The notes beneath the pieces are model-generated. The model searched no databases and was not told the origin of the DNA. It worked only from the letters and a program-made list of their open reading frames with translations. Shown piece by piece: positions 1 through 5,996 of a stretch of 8,362 bases of DNA. Positions within the stretch are counted from its first letter, which is position 1. Every line of letters starts with the position of its first letter. The stretch comes from Asaia bogorensis (GTDB lineage Bacteria; Pseudomonadota; Alphaproteobacteria; Acetobacterales; Acetobacteraceae): positions 1 to 8,362 of the forward strand of contig CAMBXJ010000171.1 of NCBI GenBank assembly GCA_945871455.1, in the 5' to 3' direction. The translations under genes were made by a program, and so were the position numbers.

Positions 1-162
1 GCGGTGGAATGCTCGGTCAAGGAAGTGCTGGAAATGGGCGACCACAGCATCGTCGTGGCCGAGGTCACGGAAGCGCATTTGATGAAGGCCCCGGAAGGCC
101 GCGCCGATGCGGCGATCCTGGAGATGAAGGACCTGGGCGATAACGTGTATTACGGCGGGTAG
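1..162 (+). CDS. Flavin reductase-like domain protein, C-terminal 53 residues (5' end outside window)
   Basis: The first frame is open from the window edge to a TAG at 160-162 and gives 53 residues. The stretch VECSVKEVLEMGDHSIVVAEV matches the late part of the FMN-binding split-barrel fold of the flavin reductase (DIM6/NtaB-like) family, where a GDH motif leads into the strand IVVAEV. The ending LGDNVYYGG matches the 'Y(Y/F)GG' end common in alphaproteobacterial members. Such proteins bind FMN and often reduce it with NAD(P)H for a partner monooxygenase, or act as flavoredoxin-like electron carriers. The catalytic and substrate-specific parts lie upstream of the window, so the substrate and partner cannot be named. 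The next gene on the same strand starts 98 bp away. The family call is fairly safe; the exact function is not. Confidence 0.72.
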   Translation, partial: AVECSVKEVLEMGDHSIVVAEVTEAHLMKAPEGRADAAILEMKDLGDNVYYGG

Positions 163-172
163 TGTCGGCGGG

Positions 173-196
173 CGGGGGAAGGCCGGTCTTTCCCCG
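173..196 (+). terminator. Possible weak terminator hairpin after the flavin reductase gene
   Basis: CGGGGGAA at 173-180 pairs with TTTCCCCG at 189-196 (eight pairs, one of them G-T) around an 8-nt loop, starting 10 nt after the stop codon. It is followed by TTCCTC rather than a clear T tract, so it is at best a weak intrinsic terminator. Confidence 0.3.
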
Positions 197-204
197 TTCC
201 TCGA

Positions 205-219
205 CGGCAATCGTTGCCG
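205..219. repeat. Short perfect inverted repeat in the 163-260 gap
   Basis: CGGCAA and TTGCCG form a perfect 6-bp inverted repeat around a 3-nt centre (TCG). It lies 42 bp before the start of the WD40-KAP gene. It could be an operator half-site pair or a small RNA hairpin. No convincing -35/-10 pair is visible in the gap, so its role is open. Confidence 0.3.
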
Positions 220-260
220 ATGGGCGAACCGGCCTCGGCAGGTGATCATGTGCCAGCCTC

Positions 261-3200
261 ATGGCTGAAGCGGTCGAAACACCGTCGGAGACACGACCGG
301 GGGGCCTGAGCCGCCTGCGCGGACCGCTGGCTCGCATCCTGTCGGCTGTGCTGTTTCTGATAGTCTGTGCGGGTCTGGTATGGGGCGCGGCGTTTCAGGC
401 ACCGCGGCCCGATCCGTGGGCTCCGCCGGACTTCTGGTCCTGGTGGCTGACGCCGATGCCGGATGCGCTTTATGCGAAGATGCCGGTGCGGCCGGGCGGC
501 ACCTCAGGCGGGTTCGTGCCGGCGGAGTTGTGTCGGGATGGCGATCGGGGCTGCCCGGGTTTGCTGCATGGGGCCGATCGCGGGCTGCTGATGTTTCCGG
601 TTGAGGCATTGACCGCGGTGCCGGTGCACCGGCTGGTGGTCTTATCGGAACAGAAACGCACGATCGCGATTTCTACGGCGGGGGTGATGTTCGAGCGGCA
701 GATGCCTGCTGGCATCTGGCGTCCAATGTTTCCGTCCGTGGTCAACCGGCGGCCCGGGACGCCGTCGACCGGCCCGACCGATGAGAATGGCAGCCCGGTT
801 GCCGACCAGCGCGGTCAGCAAGCCCAGGCCGTGCCTGGAGCACAGCAACAGCAGCAGCAGCAACGACCAGCCGTGGACCGGGTGGCCGACCCACCGAACC
901 TGGGCGATCCGAAGTTGGCCTCGGGTTCCGCTCCGCCAGCGTCGAATGCGCCGGCGTCGGCCCGCCCGCCGACAGCGCAGGAGACCACCGCGCAGAACCG
1001 AGCCGCCCAGGCGCTTGGCGGGCGGGGCGCGTCTGGCGACCCGGACACCAGCAGTGGTGGGACCACGGTGTCCGGCGGCAGCGGTGGCGGCAATTACGGC
1101 GACGACGACACGGCCGCCTCGGTGGCGGTGCTGACCGGCTACCAGGTTGAGACGATCCGGCTCGCGATCAGCCCGGACGGACGGCATGCGGTGACTGCAC
1201 CCTCAGACAAGACCGCCCGGATTTGGGACCTGACACAGCAACGGCAGGTCGGCATTTTGTCTGGGCACGAAGGGCAAGTCGGTTCCGCTGCGTACAATCC
1301 AGACGGGACGCGCATCGTGACCGCGTCCGAGGACCGGACCGCGCGGATATGGGACCCCGCAAGCGGGTTGCAGGTCGCCCGCATATCCGGCCACGAGAAC
1401 GATGTTTATTCCGCCAACTACAGCCCGGACGGGACGCGCATCGTGACCGCGTTCTCGGACCAGACCGCGCTGATATGGGATGCCACGAGCGGCCAACAAA
1501 TCGCCGTCCTGTCCGGACATCGGGACGTGGTCTCGTACGCGACTTACAGTCCCGGCGGTCAGCGCATTGTGACGGCGTCAAACGATAGGTCAGCACGGGT
1601 ATGGGACGCCACCGACGGACGGTCGCTCTTGGTTCTGGTCGGCCATGAAAGCACAGTATGGGCGGCGTCCTATAGCCCGACCGGGACACAGATCGTTACA
1701 GCATCGGCCGATGGCACCGCGGCGATCTGGGACGCCACCGACGGGCGTCGAATAGGCCTGCTAAAGGGCCCGGACGGGGCTATCTTCGCCGCGACTTACA
1801 GCCCCGACGGCACCCGGATCGTCACCGCGTCCGGGGACCAAACCGCCCGGATCTGGGATGCCGCGACCGGGCAGCCGATCGCTACTCTGCGGGGGCACAC
1901 GGGGCCAGTGATCGACGCCGCCTACACCCCGGACGGCACCCACATCGTCACCACATCCTTCGACGCGACCTTCCGCATCTGGCGCCCCAGCGAACGCCGC
2001 CCCCGCATCACCGATCTGGTCGCCGAGACCGACCAATCCCTCTGGCTTGCGTACCGCGCCGCGCCGCCGTCGCGCGCGTCCACCGACCTCACAACCCACA
2101 CCGAACTTCGCGTCGCCGTGCCCCAGGATCTGCACGCCGCAACGCGCATCGATCCAGACCATGTCGTCGCCGTCGGCGCCAAGGGCACCATCCTGCGCTT
2201 CGAGCCGCAAGCCACCCGCGCCCTGCCCGACTCCCCGCAAGCCATCGCCTCGGTCAAGGCAACCAACCCTGGCAAGCGCCCACCGGAATCCGCCGACCAG
2301 GACCTGCACGCCATCATCCGCCAGGGCACCCAACTTTGGGCCGCCGGCGCCGGTGGCACCATCCTGACCAGCACCGACAACGGCGACACCTGGACCGCAC
2401 AGACGTCCGGCACCACCGCGACCATCACCGGCCTGCATGTCCACGAGCCACAAGCCGCCGACTCACCCCCAAAAGCCTGGGCCGCCGCGCGCGACGCGGA
2501 CGGACGCTGGATCGCCCTGCACACCGCCAACGCCGCCACCGGCCCGTGGCACCCGATCCCACACCATCCCTCCCCCGCCTGGCATCTCGCGTTCGGTTTC
2601 CTCCTGCCGCTGGCCGGTTTGCTCAACATCATGGCCTGGCAGCGCCCACCCGCCCTGCAGCGCTCCATCGCCAGCCAGGCAGCGCCCGAGCGGCCGATCG
2701 ACTGGAACGACCCGGATCCGCTGCGCTTCAAACCGCTCGCCATCGGCCTGTCGCGCTTCCTCCGCAATGCCAGCACGGAGCCACCGCTGACCGTCGCCAT
2801 CACCGGGCGCTGGGGCAGCGGCAAGAGTTCGGTGATGAACCTGCTGGCAGACGACATCGCACGACACGGCGGCCGCCCGGTGCGCTTCAACGCCTGGCAC
2901 CACCGCGAGGAACAGCACCTCCTCGCCGCCCTGTTCGAAAACATCCGGGCCCAGGCGATCCCGCCGTTGTTCACCTGGCCGGGCCTGTCCTTCCGGGCGC
3001 GCCTGCTGGTGCTGCGCAGCCAGCGCCTGCTGTGGAACCTGCTCGCCGCCGCGGTGTTCATCGGCATCGCGCTGCTTGTCGTGAATGTCGGCGCACCGGA
3101 CGGCATGGACACCGCCCGCTCCTTGCTGCTGGCTGAGTTGAAGGATCCGCTCGCCAAGGCGCTGGACCTGTTCGGCCCGGTGGCGTCCCGCGCAATCGCC

Positions 3201-4649
3201 GGCCTCGGCGGCGCCGGCGCGGCAGTGGCCTTTCTGCTGTGGGTGCGCGCAAAGGTGGCACCGCTGCCCGCCGCGTCCAAGCTGCTCGCCACCCTGTCCC
3301 GGCGCGCCAGCCTGGCGGATTTCGAGGGCCAGTTAGGCTTTCGCTACCATTTCGGCGTCGCCCTGGGCGAAGTCGCGGGGCTGCTGCGCGGGCGAGGCTC
3401 CCCCGGCCTGGTACTGCTGATCGACGACCTCGATCGCTGCCAACCGGACGATGTGGCGAAAGTGCTGGAGGCCATCAGCTTCTGCGTCAACGCCGGGTCC
3501 TGCATCATCGTCCTAGGCATGGACCGCAGGCAGGTCGAGTTCGCGGTCGGACAGGCGTTCGAGAAGCTGGTCGATGGCCTGCCCGACGATGAACTCGACC
3601 TTCCCGCCGGCATGGAGATTTCCCCCAAGGATCGCCAGCGCGCCTTCGCCCGCCGCTATCTGGAAAAGCTGATCAACCTGGAGGTCGCCGTCCCCTCCCT
3701 CGAAAAGGACGGTCTCCGCCGGCTGCTCGGCGCGGACCGCAGCGACTCGGAACCCCCGTTGGAAGCGCCCATCGAGGACGGGCCGGACTGGCTACCAGTC
3801 CTGCAAACCACGCTGCGCGCCGGGTGGCAGGTGGCCCAGGTGATGGTCCTGGCCCTCGTCGCCGGGCTGATGCTGCTGGGCGGGCTGCAATCCATCCAGA
3901 CCGGCCCCCTGCCCCAGACCGCGGCACCGTCGAAGCAAGCGGACACGCGCACGGCCGGCACACCAGAAACCCGCTCCGCCGCCGAGCCCGGCCCCATCCC
4001 CGCCACGGCGCCGACCGCTCGGCCGTTCCAGCCGATGCCGACCGAGTTGCCAGTCCGCAGGCTCTCCGGTTCCATCGCGACGCATGAGGGCCGCTGGCTG
4101 TGGTGGGGGCCGGTGCTGGTGTTGCTGGCGGTCTCGGCGCTGTGGCTGGTCGGCGCGGCCGCCCGCCGGCGGGACAGCGTGGTGCGAGACTCGCCCGAGT
4201 TCGCCCGTGCCCTGGACGCCGTCGAGCCCCTGCTGCTGGCGCGCAACATGACGCCCCGGCTGGTCAAGCGGTTCCAGAACCGAATGCGCTACCTGGCGGA
4301 ACGCACCCGCGCGCAGCGGCCCGACACCGACTGGGTCGCCGGCCTGATGCACCAGATCGGCCGCCTCTGCCGCCGCAGCCTCGTGCCCGCCTCCTGGTTC
4401 ACACCCGCTCACCCACCGCTGATCCCCGAGGAAGTGCTAATCCTGCTGGGTGCCATCGAACAGGCCGCACCGGAGACGTTCAAAGCCGAACCCGGCGTCT
4501 TCTTCATGAAACTGGCGTCGAACGCGGCGGTTCAGCAGGCCTGGACGGACACCGAGACGCTCTACCGTGCCTCCACCCCCGCTCTGGCCTGGCCGGAGCC
4601 GACGCATATCCGCCTTTACCGCGACGTCGTCCTGCCGCTGCTGCGCTGA
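261..4649 (+). CDS. Membrane-anchored WD40 propeller / KAP-family P-loop NTPase fusion protein
   Basis: This is a 1462-residue protein. Domains in order are: a basic N-terminus; TM1 at about 26-45; a Pro/Ala/Gly/Ser-rich linker at about 155-285 with Q7 at 195-201; seven WD40 blades at 294-581; a BNR/Ycf48-like segment with AGAGGTILTSTDNGDTW at about 695-711; and TM2 at about 774-793. The KAP NTPase follows, with entry region 812-836, Walker A GRWGSGKSS at 849-857, FNAW at 876-879, inserted TM3 at 923-943 and TM4 at 978-995, Walker B LVLLIDDLDRC at 1050-1060, and the basic TPRLVKRFQN at 1331-1340. TM5 (1190-1209) and TM6 (1281-1300) lie before that last motif. KAP proteins (named for Kidins220/ARMS and PifA) commonly carry membrane segments inside the NTPase. 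Positive flanks of TM1 and TM2 place the propeller outside and the ATPase inside. An in-frame TGA at 243-245 makes ATG 261 the first usable start; AGGTGA at 240-245 is a distant SD. ATP hydrolysis is well supported; a signalling or defence role is inference. Confidence 0.85.
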   Translation: MAEAVETPSETRPGGLSRLRGPLARILSAVLFLIVCAGLVWGAAFQAPRPDPWAPPDFWSWWLTPMPDALYAKMPVRPGGTSGGFVPAELCRDGDRGCPGLLHGADRGLLMFPVEALTAVPVHRLVVLSEQKRTIAISTAGVMFERQMPAGIWRPMFPSVVNRRPGTPSTGPTDENGSPVADQRGQQAQAVPGAQQQQQQQRPAVDRVADPPNLGDPKLASGSAPPASNAPASARPPTAQETTAQNRAAQALGGRGASGDPDTSSGGTTVSGGSGGGNYGDDDTAASVAVLTGYQVETIRLAISPDGRHAVTAPSDKTARIWDLTQQRQVGILSGHEGQVGSAAYNPDGTRIVTASEDRTARIWDPASGLQVARISGHENDVYSANYSPDGTRIVTAFSDQTALIWDATSGQQIAVLSGHRDVVSYATYSPGGQRIVTASNDRSARVWDATDGRSLLVLVGHESTVWAASYSPTGTQIVTASADGTAAIWDATDGRRIGLLKGPDGAIFAATYSPDGTRIVTASGDQTARIWDAATGQPIATLRGHTGPVIDAAYTPDGTHIVTTSFDATFRIWRPSERRPRITDLVAETDQSLWLAYRAAPPSRASTDLTTHTELRVAVPQDLHAATRIDPDHVVAVGAKGTILRFEPQATRALPDSPQAIASVKATNPGKRPPESADQDLHAIIRQGTQLWAAGAGGTILTSTDNGDTWTAQTSGTTATITGLHVHEPQAADSPPKAWAAARDADGRWIALHTANAATGPWHPIPHHPSPAWHLAFGFLLPLAGLLNIMAWQRPPALQRSIASQAAPERPIDWNDPDPLRFKPLAIGLSRFLRNASTEPPLTVAITGRWGSGKSSVMNLLADDIARHGGRPVRFNAWHHREEQHLLAALFENIRAQAIPPLFTWPGLSFRARLLVLRSQRLLWNLLAAAVFIGIALLVVNVGAPDGMDTARSLLLAELKDPLAKALDLFGPVASRAIAGLGGAGAAVAFLLWVRAKVAPLPAASKLLATLSRRASLADFEGQLGFRYHFGVALGEVAGLLRGRGSPGLVLLIDDLDRCQPDDVAKVLEAISFCVNAGSCIIVLGMDRRQVEFAVGQAFEKLVDGLPDDELDLPAGMEISPKDRQRAFARRYLEKLINLEVAVPSLEKDGLRRLLGADRSDSEPPLEAPIEDGPDWLPVLQTTLRAGWQVAQVMVLALVAGLMLLGGLQSIQTGPLPQTAAPSKQADTRTAGTPETRSAAEPGPIPATAPTARPFQPMPTELPVRRLSGSIATHEGRWLWWGPVLVLLAVSALWLVGAAARRRDSVVRDSPEFARALDAVEPLLLARNMTPRLVKRFQNRMRYLAERTRAQRPDTDWVAGLMHQIGRLCRRSLVPASWFTPAHPPLIPEEVLILLGAIEQAAPETFKAEPGVFFMKLASNAAVQQAWTDTETLYRASTPALAWPEPTHIRLYRDVVLPLLR
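843..863 (+). repeat. CAG/CAA repeat encoding seven glutamines
   Basis: Seven consecutive Gln codons (CAG CAA, four CAG, CAA) encode residues 195-201 inside the low-complexity linker between TM1 and the WD40 propeller. A short trinucleotide run like this is prone to slippage and probably marks a flexible spacer rather than a folded domain. Confidence 0.85.
1140..2003 (+). repeat. Seven tandem WD40 blades, 126-bp unit
   Basis: Seven units are encoded. Blade 1 (residues 294-337) has 44 residues, blades 2-6 (338-379, 380-421, 422-463, 464-505, 506-547) have exactly 42 each, and blade 7 (548-581) lacks the last part. The recurring pattern is YSPDGTRIVTAS, a D-x-T/S segment, A-x-IWDA, then a GH turn. 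Seven is the number needed to close one propeller. Most blades keep the GH and WD landmarks; blade 5 has GP instead of GH and blade 7 ends in IWRP. At the DNA level blades 2 and 3 share an exact run of more than 20 bases starting near 1305 and 1431, 126 bp apart, which indicates recent duplication or gene conversion. Confidence 0.93.
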
Positions 4650-4685
4650 ACCTTCCCCCGGGCCGTCCCCGGACCGACCCTTCCC

Positions 4686-4697
4686 ATCGCCGGCGAT
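4686..4697. repeat. 12-bp perfect palindrome in the 4650-4758 gap
   Basis: ATCGCCGGCGAT reads the same on both strands. It is the only clear symmetry in the 109-bp gap between the WD40-KAP gene and the transporter. No T-rich terminator or convincing promoter hexamers are visible there, so read-through from the upstream gene is possible. Confidence 0.3.
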
Positions 4698-4748
4698 TGC
4701 CGCCAGCATGCCACCACCCCGGCCGGACGGGGGAGCCTTCTCGCCAGC

Positions 4749-4753
4749 AGGGA
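4749..4753 (+). promoter_or_regulatory. Ribosome binding site deciding the transporter start
   Basis: AGGGA lies 5 nt before the ATG at 4759. The reading frame is open much further upstream, into the end of the WD40-KAP gene, and holds other ATGs such as 4708, but this one has an SD-like sequence at normal spacing. Confidence 0.5.
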
Positions 4754-4758
4754 CGTCC

Positions 4759-5790
4759 ATGCCACTGCCTTTTCGTGCTCGCGAGCATGTCGCCTCGGTC
4801 GGCCTAGTTGCATCGGCCGGGGACGGATCGACCACCGACGGGTCGATCCCGGACCCGACAACCACCCATACGACCCAGCCGTCCTCCGCTCGACCACGAT
4901 TAAGCCCGCAGACCACCGGGCTTCTGGCGCTGGCTATCGCCACCCTGTTCTTTTCCAGCGCATGGCCGCTGACCAAGCAGGCCATTGCCGCGGGCACCAC
5001 CCCAAGCTGGTTCGGGGCCGGCCGAGCGGGGCTGTCCTGTTTGGGAACGGCGGTGCTGCTGGGGGTGGTGGGGCGCTTCCGAATGCCAGGTCGAGCGGAT
5101 GTGCCGGCGATTTTGGCGGTCGGGTTGTTGCAGGTAGCCGGCTACTTCGCCCTGGCGCATGAGGCGGTGGCGTGGGTTTCGGCCGGACGCACCGCGATCC
5201 TGGCCAACACCACCACGGTCTGGATCGTACCGCTGTCGCTACTGGTGCTGCATGAGGCGATCCCGGCCCGCCGCTGGCTCGCCGCCGGGTTGGGGCTGGC
5301 GGGGATCGCGGTGCTGGCGAGCCCCTGGTCGATCGACTGGGGCTCTTTGCCGGTGGTGGTCGGGCATCTGTTTCTGTTGGGTGCCGCGCTGTCGTGGTCG
5401 GTGGCGATCGTCGTGACGCGGCTGGCACCGCCGGTCCTGAGCATGTTGCAATTGCTGCCATGGTGCTTTCTGGTGGCATCCGCGCTGCTGGTGCCGCTGG
5501 CGTGGCTGTATGCGCCGGACGGCAGTTTCGGGACGCAGCCGATATCGTGGTTTGCATTGGGTTTCATCGGCTTCATCGCCGGCCCCGTCGGCACCTGGGG
5601 CGTGATGGAGGCAACCGCGCGTTTGCCCGCGATGGTGTCCTCGATCGGGTTCCTGGCGACGCCGGCGATCAGTCTGATCCTGGCCAACCTGTTCCTGGGG
5701 GAGAGGTTCACCGCCGATTTGTTGCTGGGAGCCGGGCTGATCATGGCGGGCGTGGTCTGCGCCGCGTGGCCGGGGAAGCGGGTGCGATGA
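4759..5790 (+). CDS. EamA/DMT-superfamily transporter (10 membrane segments)
   Basis: The protein has 343 residues, with about ten hydrophobic segments at roughly 54-73, 85-105, 115-135, 143-162, 172-189, 198-219, 226-250, 264-284, 292-312 and 319-336. They form two EamA repeats of about five helices. The second repeat ends in the typical pattern: ATARLPAMVSSIGFLATPA, then a LFLGERF turn, then a final glycine-rich helix. EamA proteins sit in the inner membrane and export or import small metabolites, often amino acids or related compounds; the substrate cannot be read from sequence. The first 53 residues are hydrophilic and Ser/Thr/Pro-rich, which is unusual because members normally begin almost directly with helix 1. 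No in-frame ATG, GTG or TTG exists between 4759 and helix 1, so the extension is real unless a non-standard start is used. The TGA stop overlaps an ATG at 5787 (ATGA), pointing to coupling with what follows. Confidence 0.88.
   Translation: MPLPFRAREHVASVGLVASAGDGSTTDGSIPDPTTTHTTQPSSARPRLSPQTTGLLALAIATLFFSSAWPLTKQAIAAGTTPSWFGAGRAGLSCLGTAVLLGVVGRFRMPGRADVPAILAVGLLQVAGYFALAHEAVAWVSAGRTAILANTTTVWIVPLSLLVLHEAIPARRWLAAGLGLAGIAVLASPWSIDWGSLPVVVGHLFLLGAALSWSVAIVVTRLAPPVLSMLQLLPWCFLVASALLVPLAWLYAPDGSFGTQPISWFALGFIGFIAGPVGTWGVMEATARLPAMVSSIGFLATPAISLILANLFLGERFTADLLLGAGLIMAGVVCAAWPGKRVR
4825..4849. repeat. Perfect 9-bp inverted repeat within the transporter's N-terminal extension
   Basis: GGATCGACC (4825-4833) and GGTCGATCC (4841-4849) are exact reverse complements around a 7-nt centre. 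They lie in the codons for about residues 23-31 of the transporter, in its atypical hydrophilic extension. This could be a regulator-binding site or an mRNA hairpin; no T tract follows. Confidence 0.45.
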
Positions 5791-5996
5791 TCATTTGTGG
5801 AGGATCAGATGCCAGGCCGCGATATGGTGGCGACGCACGCACGCGCATGTTCGCAAAGACCACATCGGCACGATCCATGAAACGCACCCTCGCACGATCC
5901 ATGAAACGCACCCTCGCGCGATCCATGAAACGCACCCCCGAGCGATCCATGAAACGCACACCCGCGCGATCCCTGAAACGCACCCAATCACGATGA
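5787..5996 (+). CDS. Possible small basic repeat protein (69 aa) bridging transporter and hydrolase
   Basis: ATG 5787 overlaps the transporter TGA as ATGA, and the TGA at 5994-5996 overlaps the hydrolase ATG 5993 as ATGA. The frame between is fully open and gives 69 residues. Residues 31-62 are four copies of the octapeptide MKRTLARS or close variants, ending in LKRTQSR. The product is strongly basic with no membrane segment and no recognised domain. There is no SD for ATG 5787, so translation would depend on coupling to the transporter. Alternative starts in the same frame are ATG 5847 and the ATG inside each repeat unit, of which 5877 overlaps the stop of the leader ORF at 5809-5880. Either the peptide matters or the act of translating the segment delivers ribosomes to the hydrolase. 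It may also be non-coding minisatellite that is open by chance, because a 24-bp period keeps frames open. Confidence 0.35.
   Translation: MIICGGSDARPRYGGDARTRMFAKTTSARSMKRTLARSMKRTLARSMKRTPERSMKRTPARSLKRTQSR
5799..5803 (+). promoter_or_regulatory. Strong ribosome binding site (GGAGG) in the spacer
   Basis: GGAGG is followed by the 5-nt spacer ATCAG and an ATG at 5809. It is the best SD in this part of the window, yet it points at a 23-residue ORF rather than the hydrolase, whose ATG is about 190 nt downstream. Confidence 0.55.
5809..5880 (+). CDS. Possible leader ORF, 23 residues, with strong SD
   Basis: Starting at ATG 5809 behind GGAGG, this frame encodes MPGRDMVATH then ARACSQRPHRHDP and stops at TGA 5878-5880 in the first repeat unit. 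That stop overlaps ATG 5877 (ATGA), which begins the MKRTLARS repeat frame; that frame in turn ends in an ATGA overlap with the hydrolase start. The peptide resembles nothing known to me. A role as a translated leader feeding ribosomes into the next frames is inferred from the geometry only. Confidence 0.3.
   Translation: MPGRDMVATHARACSQRPHRHDP
5871..5990 (+). repeat. Five tandem 24-bp units (minisatellite) before the hydrolase start
   Basis: Units at 5871, 5895, 5919, 5943 and 5967 are each exactly 24 bp. The core is CGATCCATGAAACGCAC, followed by a variable tail. Units 1 and 2 differ only at the last base; units 3 and 4 change a few tail bases; unit 5 has CCTG in place of CATG and a diverged tail. 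The hydrolase start at 5991 onward (CGATGATCCTGAACGCC) looks like a degenerate sixth unit. Because 24 is a multiple of three, copy number can change without altering the frame. Two forward frames stay open (octapeptides MKRTLARS and IHETHPRA), while the third has TGA in every unit. Confidence 0.95.

Noticed and set aside
1922..3292. 456-codon open frame on the minus strand opposite the WD40-KAP gene
   Set aside because: It is low-complexity Arg/Ser/Ala-rich sequence with no motif; it is an antisense shadow of a gene with strong GC3 bias.
4567..4758. Earlier transporter start overlapping the end of the WD40-KAP gene
   Set aside because: It would add Pro/Arg-rich sequence with no SD; ATG 4759 has an SD-like AGGGA at good spacing.
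5871..5990. CRISPR array
   Set aside because: The 24-bp units follow each other directly with no unique spacers, so this is a tandem repeat.
5795..5992. N-terminal extension of the hydrolase from a TTG at 5795
   Set aside because: It would add 66 residues, mostly IHETHPR repeats, before a start that already matches the family, and no SD precedes TTG 5795.
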